A DNA stretch of 64,000 bases from positions 166,668,053-166,732,052 of the forward strand of contig CM048552.1 of assembly GCA_026413225.1 (NCBI GenBank). Direction: 5' to 3'. The position numbers and the translations under genes are program-made. The notes below the pieces were generated by a model. It was not told the origin of the DNA, ran no database searches, and saw only the letters and a list, made by a program, of their open reading frames with translations. Below, one piece after another: positions 49,520-61,221 of this stretch (its first letter is position 1; each line of letters opens with the position of its first letter). This DNA is from Otis tarda (Eukaryota; Chordata; Aves; Otidiformes; Otididae).

Positions 49520-50075
49520 TGTCATGGTTTAACCCTAGTTGGCAACCAAGTACCACACAGCCACTAGCTTATCTGCCCCCTCCCCAGCAGCATGGGGAAA
49601 AGAATTGGAAAGAATGGAAAATTCATGGGCTGAGATAACACAGTTTACTAGGACACCAAAGGAAGAGGTACTAATAATGCTGCTATATGTATGTAATGAT
49701 AATAATAATAAAAAAGTAATGATAATAGAATACACAAAAGAAAAAACTCACAATTTCTCACCAGCCGATGACCTGACAACCAATATAACTCGTCCTGAGC
49801 AGAGATTGCAGAATGGAACTGAGACTGATATTGGTATGATCCTGAGAGAGAAAGAAAAGGAGAGAGAATTGCCCACCAGTCACTGCCCACTCCCCCCCCT
49901 CCCCCGCCCTGTATATATATCCTGACATCTATGGCATAGAATACTTCCTTTGGCCTGTTTAGGTCAACTCTACTGGCTACACCCCTCCCAGATTCTTGCA
50001 TCTGCACATGAGCAAAACCTGGGGAGCAGGAAAAAGTAATTGATCTCTTAGCAACAACTAAGAGAAGGAGCAAAA
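49520..50075 (-). mobile_element. ERVL-type LTR, minus orientation, truncated
   Basis: The sequence begins 'tgtcatggtttaaccctag', the reverse complement of the usual 3' end of avian ERVL LTRs, and continues through 'gctgagataacacagttta', an ATA-rich patch, 'cctgagcagagattg', a C-rich stretch, 'gtatatatatcctgacatc' (TATA region on minus) and 'gaatacttcctttggcctg'. It fades near 50075 without reaching the 5' terminus (expected reverse complement of 'tgtcctggtttcagc'), so the U3 start is missing. It belongs to the same family as 60626-61221 in the opposite orientation. Open frames across it (128 and 141 codons) are not proteins I recognise. Confidence 0.85.
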
Positions 50076-52015
50076 ATTTAGATTAAAAAAGCTTCAGGTA
50101 TGAATTTTTTAAATGTTTTTGAGCAGCTAAAAAAATCTCACTCCATATGTTTCATCAGAAAAAAAAATGGAACACCTACAATAACTTTTTGATTTTATGT
50201 AAAAGAGTAAGCAGCAGTAATTTCTCCTGTGAGACACAAAGAGGCACAAGAATTGTGAGAAAGTCACAGATAAATTCATTGGTTGTACTTGGCTGGAGAG
50301 CAGGCCCATATTTAGTAGATTCAATGACGATACGGTATTTGTCTGACAGAGAACAGTGATGTAAGTAGAAATATCTTCAGAGATCTGATAGATATCAACA
50401 ATTAACTGTTTTGTAGGCTAAAAGTATCATTATTATGTTATGAGATGTTATACAGGCAATAAACTTAAAAATTGTGTAATATAATATGTACCTGATATGT
50501 AATATGTCCCTCAATATGATGTGATATGTCTCCATATTCTTTCCAGTAACAGACATTCCTTCTGCCTTGACCCAGTTCCTTCATTTAGTTTTATGAATAT
50601 TTAAACTACAATGGTACAAAGAAGTGATGATGTTTATAATTTTAAAATTTATCTAATGGTTATCCTTGTAGCTTACTGTGCAGTAATATATTCTTACATT
50701 ATTCTTCAGGGATAATGATGCGCTCCTATTTCGAATAACCTACTATATAAGCCATTTCACCTGCAGACCCTAAGTTATTTTGAACCTGAGTATTTCTAGA
50801 TTTAGCTTCTGGAAGTCTCTTGTTAAAATTTCAATAGTAAGTTAAGGGAGATAAACTGCATCCATTTACTTGCTTATAATGGTTTTAATTTGCTGTTGAA
50901 GTAAATATTTCCAGCAGAAGAGGTCAAGGAACTCGTAAAAGCATGTCTAAAGAGAGCTATTTTGCCCTCAGTGCACCACTTCTCAAGGATTTGTTGTGTG
51001 GAAGTTAAACGAAAAGTAATAAATCCATATCGCTCACAAGGATCTATATGCTTCTTTAAACTCCATTTTATATAATAACAAATACAATTTGTGTAGTGCA
51101 GTGTGACACATCACTAGGACACATGCTGTCCCTTCCTTATCCACTCACTAGTTGCACAAACTGCAGCAGTGCATTCTTAAATCATTCTGTTGGAAAATTC
51201 AGACCAGTACTTCCAGTAATTTTCTTCTATATATTCTTGCTTACTGACTTTCAACAAATATGTACAATCCAAAGTGCCTTATAAGCTGAGGTTTGTTATT
51301 ACTCATAAACATAGTAAGTATGTAGGTTTATTGGTGCAATACACTTCAGTGACAATATTTACTAGGTCTCCGCTAACCATGATGGTAATTTAGATATCTA
51401 GCTCACAAGAAGACACAAGCATTTAGCCACTTTGAGGCATGCATGATAGCGAGCTAAAACTCTAGAGTTATGGGTTCAATTCTGTTGCCTAATTCAGGCA
51501 TTTACTGACATTTGAGAGATTATAGTGTATGCAAGACATGTAAAGGGGAATAGCCTATTTGCCAGTAGACCTATGGATCATCCCTGTCTTTCTGGGCCAG
51601 CAATTTGAAGTTATGCACAAAGCCTTTTTTAATCTCAAATAGTATAGATTTCCATATTTTGGCAACTGAATTAAGCTGTAAATTCCGGCAGGCAGAAACT
51701 GAAGTATTCTTCTTCTCCTTCTTCTCCTTCTTCTTCTTCTTCTTCTTCTTCTTCTTGTTCTTCCTTTTCTTCTTCTTCCTTCTTCTTCTTCTTCTCTACA
51801 AGACTCTTTGAACATAATATAGCTATGAATGGGTGCCAGAATGCCATTTCAGCCTAAAAGATAGCATAAGGGGTGACTCTGGAAGTAACATATATAGTGA
51901 TAGTTATATTCAGGCCAGCGAATAGTCTTTAAAATAGCGCATGCACAGTCATCAGTTTCTTGCTTGGTTTTATGTAAGAGGATAGACACAGATAAAAGAT
52001 CAAAATAAAAGTGTA
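50076..52015. other. AT-rich single-copy DNA, no gene seen
   Basis: Apart from the CTT repeat near 51.7 kb nothing is recognised. A tRNA-like word at about 51450-51490 was considered and rejected. Confidence 0.55.
51707..51796. repeat. (CTT)n / (GAA)n microsatellite
   Basis: 90 bases of CTT/CCTT pattern with ten perfect CTT units at 51727-51756 and a single purine (G at 51757) in the run. On the minus strand it is a homopurine GAA tract. The poly-R/E and poly-F/L open frames here are artefacts. Confidence 0.96.
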
Positions 52016-52077
52016 AATAGGTCTGTAATTAGGCCACTACTTATTCAGAACAACAACAAAAAAGAACCATTTTTATC
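52016..52077. repeat. 62-bp direct repeat, left copy
   Basis: Identical over 62 bases to 53215-53276. It begins 'aataggtctgtaattagg' and ends 'ccatttttatc', and sits immediately left of the minus-strand LTR. Confidence 0.97.
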
Positions 52078-53215
52078 GTAGTTCAGCCCCAACTGGGACC
52101 AGACTACGCAGTCTCTCTCTCACTCCCCCCAGCCTCCAAGAGAATAGGGAGAGATAATATAAGAAAAAAACGGCGCAAGGTTTGAGATAAAGACGAGGAG
52201 AAATCTTTAAAGTTACCATTACGGGCAAACCAGACTCGACTTGGGGAAAAGTATTCATTTATTTCTAAAACTAGCAGCAGAATGAGACAGGGAACAAGAA
52301 ACCTCCCCCCATCCCTCCCTCTTCCTGGATTTAACATTATCTCTACTACCTTCCCCCCTCCCTGAGCGGCACAAGGGGGAAGAGGGAATGGGGGTCATGG
52401 TCAGTTCATCACGCGTTGTTTTACACCGCTGCTTCATCGTCAGTGGAAGAACTCCTCACATTCCTCCCCTGCTCCATCGTGGGGTCCCTCCCACAGGCTA
52501 CAGTCTGCTCCGGCGTGGGTCATCTCTTCCACGGGGTGCAGTCCCTCCAGAACAGCTGCTCCAGCATGGGCCCTCTATGGGCCACAGCCGCCTTCAGGCA
52601 TGCACCTGCCCCAGCGTGGGGTCCTCCATGGGCTGCAGATGGATCTCTGCTCCTCCGTGAACCTCCATGGGCTGCAGGGGGACAACCTGCTCCACCATGG
52701 TCGTCGCCACAGGCTGCAGGGGAATCTTGGCCAGGAGCTGCATTACTCCTCCCCCTTCTTCTGAACTGACCTTGGCATCTGCAGCTGTTTCTCTCACAAG
52801 AAAAATTCTTCACAACAGGCTGGCAGACGCCTCTCAGGATCCTTTTACATCTCATTCACATCTTATCTCCTCTCCACTTCTTGCAGCCAGGCCGGGCCAA
52901 GTTGGGCCCAGTCGGCTGCCCGGCTGGAGGCCAGAGGGTGAGGCCTGCAAGGCCCACAAGGCTCGCGCCTCCCCCTCTCTGCCCCTGCTCAGCTGCTTCA
53001 CATCTTCTCTCTTTTTTTTTCTGTTTTCCCCTTCTTAAATACGTTATTGCAGAGGCGTTATCATGGGACATTCTGCTACCAATCAGCTTGGCCTTGGCCA
53101 GCAGTGGGTCTGCCCTAGGCCCAGCCGAGTCCGCTGAACAAAGGGGAGCAACTTCTAGCAGTTTCCTACAGAAGTTACTACCTTAGGCCCCCCCTCACTA
53201 AACAAAACCAGAACA
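52074..53215 (-). mobile_element. ERV LTR (1.14 kb), minus orientation, flanked by 62-bp direct repeats
   Basis: Same family as 18796 and 28534 on the opposite strand. It begins with the complement of the LTR 3' end ('tatcgtagttcagcc'; the terminal CA of the family would read TA here) and ends with the complement of the 5' end ('cactaaacaaaaccagaaca'). The polyadenylation signal complement is at 52258-52263, the repeat array at about 52470-52700 and the TATA-like box complement at 53034-53041. It is complete or nearly so. Unlike the copy at 28534 it has no 5-bp duplication: the outermost 4 and 1 bases overlap a 62-bp perfect direct repeat of host DNA on both sides. No internal proviral sequence. 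Confidence 0.93.
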
Positions 53216-53276
53216 ATAGGTCTGTAATTAGGCCACTACTTATTCAGAACAACAACAAAAAAGAACCATTTTTATC
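53215..53276. repeat. 62-bp direct repeat, right copy
   Basis: Identical to 52016-52077. It is followed by unique sequence ('tttgttaattatg'). Confidence 0.97.
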
Positions 53277-56200
53277 TTTGTTAATTATGTGTTTGTTTTT
53301 TTTCTTATTCTTTTTATGTGAAAGAAAACATATCCTTCTATGTAGGCATGCTAACATTTTGAAATGTATTGGTCAAGGTATCCTTCAGATTCCTCTATTT
53401 TTTTTCCTATGGAGATTCTGGCACCCGATATGAAGATATATTATTGGCAAGATTGACAGTATTTATCAAATCTTTAACACTTACTTTATTTGAGAATAAC
53501 ACATGAGATGTTTAAAACTATCAGATTTTAGCCATTCTGCCTGAGAAGCTCCGTGTCAGATGTATCCTTGGAAAATACCAGCCTACCTGAGTCTAGGAAT
53601 GAGAGCAAGGAAAAGACTTCCCTATTCATGAGAGATTTTGCTCTTTCTGACCCAGAATGGACTCAGGTACCACACCTTTTAACACTTATCACTTTCTTGT
53701 TATTTTGTTAACTTTTCTATAGTTATTCATAGTGGGGAACAAGAGAGAACACAATGCTGAAGGTACAAAATGCTAAAGACAGAAGCTATGTGTATCAATC
53801 TTCAAGAAGATCCAGGACTAGACAGAAAAGAAGAGAGAATAAGGTAAAGGAATTTGCTGATGAACCAGGGCCAAAGATAAAAAAGTCAAGTATTTTGAGG
53901 CAAAAATCTTGAAACAAAACCACGGAACAGCTAAGTGAAATAAGAATTAGATGGGCGAAGAAGTCAAAATATATGTGATGAGTAGGTCAGTGTGGTGTCA
54001 AGCAGACTTCACTGGAGTGTCCATAAGGATAAGAAGCCAGAAAAGTGCACCAGAGTGTGTACAGAATGGAAGAAAAGTGGGGAGCTGCAATCAGGAAGGA
54101 ATTTGAGTGAGAGAGAAATATGGTCTAAACAAAGTAATATTGGTCACCTTGGGACGGGGGGTGGAAAGCGGCTACTTCAGTGTAGCCCATTCTTCCAAGA
54201 CACATTGTAGAAAATATCTCCTCTATCTTTACATGCCCACAAAAACCATTTCAGGTATAGATTAAAATGGCGAATGATGAACACCATCATTCTCTAAGGA
54301 ACTCAATTCAGCTATCTATATACAGGTATCTCTGTAATTTGAAAATCCGAAGAGTAATTTACAGTCTTACATGTGGCTGGCATATATGACAAAGGACCTA
54401 CAGGGGACATGTGTTGTCCTGGAAGAGCAACTGCAGACCAAATAGGATACCTCACCATCATTCATCTCACAGTTGACATCAACATTTTCAGTCAGCTGAT
54501 GAGAGTTCTTATTTAACTTTTAGGATGAACTAACAGCTCTCCAGTTTCCCTCAAATACAATGAGTGGTAGTGGGATTCAGTCTTTTGTATGCAGAAGTGT
54601 GTAATGACATTGAGATGCCCTTGCAAATCTATCCTGAATTTCAGATGCCAGTGCAGACAGGCATAGGTCTTCCATGAATCTGTGTTGTGATCTGAGGTCT
54701 CATATAGCTTAAGATATTTCAAATGGCACTTAAGACTTGTATTTAGGAAATGCAGTCCATCCCCAGAACTCCACTGATGACAGTAGGAACTCAGGTCCTT
54801 AACTCTCATATATCTTAATTTGGACATTTATAATTAGGTCCAGATGATGGGTCAGAACTCTACCTTTATATATAGATGGGATTAATTCTATCCCAAATTC
54901 ATGAGACTAGTCATCCTTTACAACTCTGATTGCCAAAACATACAACCAGAGCTGACAGTGAAATCACTTTTTCCCTGCAATTTGCACAGTTAAATTACAG
55001 TTTAGTGTTTTAGGACTTATATCTTTTATATATTGTATATGAAAAATGAGATCATATCACTCAAATTAAATTCTGAAATAGATTATAATATCTCTGTGCC
55101 TTTCTTCCTCATATGTACAGTGGAGAGAATGATGTATACTTATCTCACAAGGATGTCATTAACGTGCATTCACTAGTTTTTAATGGAATGTTGTACATTA
55201 TAGTAAAGGGGTGCATGGAAAAATTCCAGGAGGAATTGTTACTATATTCTGAATCTGCTTTGAATATTTTGTCATATATAAGGAATATGTTTATCAGATA
55301 AAAGAAAGGAAATTATTGAGTTGTTACTTCCCAAGTAAGCACGACCTGTTCCATGTACTCATTGATGCTGGCAGCTTCTGGAAAAGTCATATAAGAGCGT
55401 CTAATGAAAGACCATATATACACGGAAAGACCAAATTAAGGCCACAGACAGAACCTTAACTCTAGCTTTTTTAAACTTTTGTGAGTGGTTGACTTCCTAA
55501 CCCATACAAAGAGTCTTTTAACCTAATTTTTTTTTTGTAAGTCTATAGTATTACTTAACTCACACTGGGCAGATAATGTAACCTGCAAAAGAGTGATTGA
55601 ATGAAGTGTATTTTAGAAACTCACAGCTATATAGAGTAACCCTGGTTGTGTCACAACCCACTCTCTTTTCTGTATTATTTTAAATTGTTTAATGCACAAA
55701 AATTGCTGAATTTGGTCTTTTCAGATTTTCTTTTGGCACTAATGGACTGAAAGGCATCTTTTGAAGTTCATATTTATAGCAGTTATCTGTTCTTAGTTGT
55801 ACAGTTCTAAAGCCCTGTTAGAAATCCAAAGCTGTTCCTACTTTCTTCAACTCAGCAGACAAGTCTCTTTTATGCACTGAACTTCTTAATGTTACAGAAC
55901 ACCTTCTGACAGTAATGGGTTTTGTACAGCTGGCGTTGTCTTCCTCTTCCCATCTACAGGAACTCTAAAAATCTCTCAATCCTCTCAATACAGGCACATT
56001 TTAAAAGTTGAATAAAAAGCCAATGTGTAAGTCTTTCAGTCAACTATGAGTGCAATAACCTAAAGGCTCTCGGGTTCATTGAAAATCATTGTCTGGGTTC
56101 AATTTTTTTTTTTTTTTTTCCCTTATTAATACTGATGTAAAAGGGATGTCCAGAGCCAGTCTGTCAAGGGTGCTTCTCAGCTTTTCTTCTGAATTGTGTA

Positions 56201-57439
56201 AAAATCACACTGGAAGCATGTGATGTTTTTTGTCTTGAGGAGCAAGTATGACAGTACAGGTGTATTCACTGTCAGGTAATTCATTGCCTTTGACTAAGAA
56301 CACCACCTACAAACCCCAAGAGAAATAGAAAATAGATCCAAATGTAAATCTAATGCTTTTAAGAAGCACAATAATTAAATGCTTTTACCTCCTCCTAAAG
56401 CTTAAATAATAGATAAATCTATCTCAGAATTATCTGAAAAAGGTACAGTATTCCAGTGAAAATTCAAAAAATTTCAGAGTAAGCACTAGTGGTACAAAAG
56501 CAGCATGATGTTAAATGGAAGGATGTGGTAAGAATCACTAGTCGTACATTGGTTTTAGAAATAATATTATTAGAATTTATGTTAAATATTTTTAAAAGCT
56601 GTTATAACATTAGTAGTGAGGACCAGGAAAGATTAAAAAAAAAAGATAGAATGTAGGCAAGATGAAATAATGTGATGACAATACTCATTATTAAAAATGT
56701 TAGCTTTTTGAAGTCAGTACTTAACATAGTAAAATAAAAATACTGTGGACTTTATATCAGAAGTCTTAAATGTTTCTTACTAGAAAAGCTTACCTTACCT
56801 TACACTCCTGCTCTTTCATTTCTGTAAATAAACAGATGAATGAAGAACAGGGCATGAATTTTAATATCAATAGATATGAATCCTTTTCTCTGACTGTGTA
56901 CATTCCTCAGATATATGTGTGTGTATATTCCATTATTATGACCGAGATAATATAACTGTAAATATTGACAACCTTTGCATTTGCAAGCCTTGTTTGGGAC
57001 TGAGATGCTAGTTGGTTCAATGTTGCACTAACATATAAAAATGAAAAACTAAATCCAAAGATATTATGCCAAAAAAAAATTCAAATAGAAGAAGGATTTA
57101 AGATTTAGGACTGAAGACTAGCTAAGTAGTGTAATTTTTTTTTTTTTTAAAAAAAGAGAACTGATTTATTAATTAAATTTGATAATGAAGAAAATGTTTG
57201 TTCTGAATGTTTTTCCATTGGCAATGAGAACTAAAATAAAGGAGTTTGAAAAATGAAAAAGAAAAGAAGCATAGATCAGCATGGATTAAGTCTGAACCCT
57301 ACTAAATTAACAAAATGAATACCACTAACTTGTGTTTTGGAACATGCACCAGTTAACATAGGCACTAATAAGATTACAATTAAGATGGCCATTATAGATA
57401 CCAGATAATATTCTGCTGCCATAGGCAAGGATACCTTTC
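53277..57439. other. AT-rich single-copy DNA with an ancient MIR remnant
   Basis: Apart from the MIR-like patch listed separately and a possible old repeat at about 54700-54850, no transposon is recognised. A 104-codon minus-strand frame at 54513-54827 has no recognisable domain. T runs at about 56103-56120 and 57128-57148. Confidence 0.55.
55088..55165 (+). mobile_element. MIR SINE remnant (3' part)
   Basis: The words 'tctctgtgcct', 'ttcctcat.tgta', 'tgg.ga.aatgatg', 'tatctcacaaggatgt' follow, in order and spacing, the well-known 3' half of the mammalian-wide interspersed repeat (CTCTGTGCCTCAGTTTCC, CTCATCTGTAAAATGG, CTCATAGGGTTG). The tRNA-related head is not visible. MIR copies in birds are few and very old, and this one keeps roughly 70-75% similarity by eye over about 75 bases. 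Confidence 0.65.
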
Positions 57440-58785
57440 ACTAGATCAGGTTGCTCAAAGCCTCATTCAACCTGGTCTTGAATGCTTCCAGGGATGGGGC
57501 ATCCACAGCTTCTCTGGGCAATCGGTTCCATTGTCTCACCACCCTCATTGTTAAAAAAAAAATCTTTCTTGTATCAAGTCTAAATTTACCTCCTTCTGCT
57601 TTAAAACCATTACCTCTTGTCCTATCAAACAGGCCCTGCTAAAGAGTTTATTCCCATCTTTCTTATAAGCCCCCTTGAGGTATTGGAAGACTGCTATAAG
57701 GCCTCTGTGGAGCCTTCTCTTCTCCAGGCTGAACAACCCCAACTCTCTCAGCCTGTCCTCATAGGAGAGGTGCTTCAGCCCTCTGATCATCTTCGTAGCC
57801 GTCCCCTGGACTCACTCCAACAGGTCCACATCCTTGTTATACTACAGGCTCTGGAGCTGGACACAGTACTCCAGGTGAGGTCTCAAGAGAGTGGAGTAGA
57901 GAGGAAGAATCAACTCCTTTGACCTGCTGGCCACGCTTCTTTTGATGCAACCCAGGATATGGCTGGCCTTCTGGGCCGCAAGGGCGCATTGCTGTCTCAT
58001 GTTGACCTTCTCATCCACCAGCACTCCCAAGTCCTTCTCCTCAGGGCTGCTCTCAATCCATTCTCCACCCAACCTGTACTTGTGCTTGGAATTGCCATCA
58101 CCCATATGCAGGACCTTGCACTTGGCGTTGTTGAACTTCATGAGGTTCACACAAGTCTGTTTCTCAAGTTTGTCAAAGTCCCTCTGGATGGCATCCCTCC
58201 ATTGAGTGTGTTGACCACAACACTGAGCTTGGTGTTGTCAGCAGACTTGCTGAGCGTGCACTGTATCCCACTGTCTATGTTGTCGACAAAGATATTAAAC
58301 AGTGCTGGTCCCAATACTGACCTCTGAGGAACACCACTCATCCCCAGTCTCCACTGTTTCCCTTTTTAAAAATGAGGGTTGTGTTTCCCCTTTTCCAGTC
58401 AGTGGGAACCTCAATGGGCTACCACAACTTCTCAAATATGATGGATAGCAGCTTGGCAACTTCATCCACCAGTTCCGTCAGGACCCTTGGATGCATCTCA
58501 TCTGGTCCCATGGACTTGTGCACCTTCAGGTTCCTTAGATGATCTTGAACCTGATGTTCTGCTACAGAGGGTGGTTCTTTGTTATCCCTGTTGCTGCTTT
58601 TACCTTTTGTGACTTGAGTGATGTGGCTAAAGCCATGGTCACTGAAGACTGAGGCAAAAAAAGTCATTGAGCACCTCAGTCTTCTCCATGTACTGCGCAA
58701 CCACGTCTACTGTTTCCTTCTAGAGAGGGCCTACATTCTTCCTGGTCTTCTTTTTATCCCTGATACACCAAAAGAATCTTTGTAC
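57440..58785 (-). mobile_element. CR1 LINE lacking its 3' tail
   Basis: Minus-strand CR1 from the linker/reverse transcriptase region (about 58785) to the last ORF2 codons. Frames read '[15 protein letters not shown]' (58700-58419), 'SADNTKLS' where FADDTKLS is expected (58341-58147), '[20 protein letters not shown]' (58150-57842) and '[16 protein letters not shown]' (57790-57551). The fragment stops at 'ctagatcaggttgctcaaag' (57440), so the 3' UTR and ATTCTATG tail are absent. There is a further internal deletion near 58340-58370. Multiple frameshifts; inactive. Confidence 0.92.
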
Positions 58786-60189
58786 ATTGCAAACAAATGA
58801 AGTAGTTGTGCGAGTTCTTTAGAAACATAATTCTCTATACTTTACTAATCTATATTTTTTTTTATTTGGAATGTTGCAGGAAGTTTCTCTCCTAATAGTA
58901 AAAAATCTACTTAACTGGGAGATAACGACTTCTTTCTTTGAAACTTTAGTGCTACATTTCAGGTGACAAAAACATTTGACCAACATGGTGAGATGAATCC
59001 ACTCTGAAATTAAAGATATTTGTGCAAAGTAATTAACTGCTTAATTTTCATTCAAAACAGTAAAAGCAGTTTTAGGAAAGCTATGTCTATATTGCTAGAT
59101 AAGTACACTGTGTGTTATGAGCCATAGTCCTGGTTTCATGATCATCCAGATAAAAAAAATCTCTTATTGTACACCTCCTCTCTCTCCTTTGGTCTGCTTT
59201 TTCTTCTGATGTATTTTATGCATTATAAGACACTTTACCTGACTTTATGACTATCATGAAATTTAGAAACAGTCAAGATGAGCACCTGAATTTACACGAT
59301 GGGAAATGCTCCTTTGTGTCACAGTTCAAATGTAAGTGACATGTTGTTTCTATCCAGCAAATACTTTGCCTGTATCAAACTTCTGTTTAATAAAAATTTT
59401 CTGGTAACTTGAAAACAAAAGGTGTTACTAATATGAAATATATAGGAGAGACACTGTTCAGAAGCTTAAAGGAGAAAATGTTTGAGTTCACTGATATATT
59501 GATTATATTGAAAATACGTTCACCAGTTTCTAGGGGGAACCAGCAAATGGCAAGCAAAACTAATGGTACAGACAGTCTCTATTTAAACAGTGAAAGAAGA
59601 ATATCCCTGAGGCAGCATAAATGCAAGTCAAAGGAATTCTTTATATAGATTTCAACAGAATCTAAAATAGTTTTATAGCTTTATTTTTTCAAATGCCTTT
59701 TTATCATAGATAACTGACTTAGAGTTTTAGTTACTTCTTAATGTAACTTTGATTGTAGTGAAAGTCTTCTCATCACATTATGCTAAACCTACTGGTTTGG
59801 GTTTTTTTTTTCTGATTTAATGTATTATTCTAAAATAGTTTCAGCTTTATAGTCAAGCTGTTCAGGTTTCAGCTGACTGTGAGTAAAACAATTTTTTAAA
59901 CAGATTTTGAAGTGTCCATTAAAATGTCTGCAAAAAATATTTACTTTGACATTATGATCTAAAGATGAGACATTCTATGTAGCATCATCAGTAACTTTTA
60001 AGTCAACCAAATGACACATTCTTTTCTTAATGATTCATTCACGTCAACATCTTACAGAAACCTTCATGCTCCTCTTTAGCTTAAGAATTAAATAAATCAT
60101 ATGTTTTGCCACATAAGATTTCAGATTTTTATATAAAACAATAATTTATAAATATATATTTCTGGAAAAGGAAAAAAAAAAAGTCCTTT
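58786..60189. other. AT-rich single-copy DNA, no gene seen
   Basis: No recognised repeat, RNA gene or coding frame. Confidence 0.6.
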
Positions 60190-60625
60190 TGTGAATATGG
60201 CTCAAAGAGGTGTTGTTTTGGAGAAGAAAGGCCTTGGTCTTTTCTTACCAAGATGTGCTGATTATAGGAATTATTATAGCAGGAACTACCCGAACCAATG
60301 GAGGACAAGCCTTACAAGAAGCAGTGCAAGTGCAGCAGTGACTCGACCTGAGCAGGCTTTGGTGCCCAGTAACTCCACACAACATACCATCTCTTCTCTC
60401 CCAGATGGCCACCATAACAGATGGAGCCCAAAGTCATGGACTAAATAAACTCAATAGACATTTTGTGGACAGTTGTGGACATTTTATAGAGGTGGTCCAT
60501 AGATTAAAGGAATGATAGCTGTGACTATATCAAAGGATAGGAAGGGTGGTTGTTGATAATGAGAATGTATTGGATAGTGTGAGACATGAGTACGACGTAA
60601 ATGGTATGGAATAAGGGGTGGAGAA
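60190..60625 (+). mobile_element. ERVL provirus 3' internal remnant
   Basis: From about 60290 the text ('caagaagcagtgcaagtg', 'cgacctgagcaggcttt', 'gcccaaagtcatggactaaa', 'gatagtgtgagacatgag') follows what I recall as the non-coding region just upstream of the 3' LTR in avian ERVL elements, ending in the purine-rich 'ggaataaggggtggagaa', a plausible polypurine tract, directly against the LTR. The gag and pol genes and the 5' LTR are not present in the window, so this is a 5'-truncated provirus end. The left border and the 60190-60290 part are uncertain. An 85-codon frame here is not assigned. Confidence 0.6.
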
Positions 60626-60900
60626 TGTTCTGGTTTTGGCTGGGGTAGAGTTAATTTTCTTCATATTAGCTAGCATGGGACTATGTTTTGGATTTGTGCT
60701 GAAAATTATGTTGATAATAGAGGGATGTTTTAGTTACTACTAAGCAGTTCTTACACAGAGTCAAGGCCTTTTCTGCTTCTCACACCACCTCATTAGTGAG
60801 TAGGCTAGGGGTATACAAGAAGTTGGGAGGGGACACAGCTGGGAAAGATGACCCCAACTGACCAAAGGGATATTCCATACCATATGATGTCATGCTCAGC

Positions 60901-60908
60901 ATATAAAG
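60901..60908 (+). promoter_or_regulatory. TATA box of ERVL LTR
   Basis: 'atataaag' lies after the conserved 'gatgtcatgctcagc' in the LTR promoter region, about 190 bases upstream of the ATTAAA signal. Confidence 0.6.
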
Positions 60909-61089
60909 CTTAGGGAAGAAGAAGGAAGGGGAGGAACTTTCAGAGTTATGGCATTTGTCTTCCCAAGTAACCATTATGCGTGATGGAGCCCTGTTTTCCT
61001 GGAGATGGCTGAACATCTGCCTGCTGATGGGAAGTACTTAATTAATTCCTTGCTTTGCTTTGCTTGTGCATGTGACTTTTACTTTATCT

Positions 61090-61095
61090 ATTAAA
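61090..61095 (+). promoter_or_regulatory. Polyadenylation signal of ERVL LTR
   Basis: ATTAAA followed within 40 bases by a T-rich stretch ('caagttttcccattttc'). Confidence 0.55.
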
Positions 61096-61221
61096 CTGTC
61101 TTTATCTCAACCCACAAGTTTTCCCATTTTCACTCTTCCAAGTTTCTCCCCCATCCCATGGGGAGGGAGTGAGCAAGTGGCTGTGTGGTGCTTAGTTGCT
61201 GGCTGAGGATAAACCACAGCA

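Larger units (their letters stand above)
60626..61221 (+). mobile_element. ERVL-type 3' LTR
   Basis: It starts 'tgttctggttttggctgggg' after the polypurine tract and ends near 'ggataaaccacagca'. It contains the family words 'agagttaattttcttc', 'gggaggggacacagctggga', 'caaagggatattccatacca', a TATA box at 60901-60908 and a polyadenylation signal ATTAAA at 61090-61095. Because it adjoins internal sequence on its left, it is a 3' LTR rather than a solo LTR, and no target duplication is expected on the left. The 3' end may be 61221 or 61223. Confidence 0.87.

Noticed and set aside
51430-51500. tRNA-like or tRNA-SINE-like segment ('gggttcaattctg' resembling a B box)
   Set aside because: No matching A box, anticodon arm or acceptor pairing can be drawn.
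54513-54827. 104-codon minus-strand frame as a small gene
   Set aside because: No family resemblance and no supporting splice or promoter context; the region may be an old repeat.
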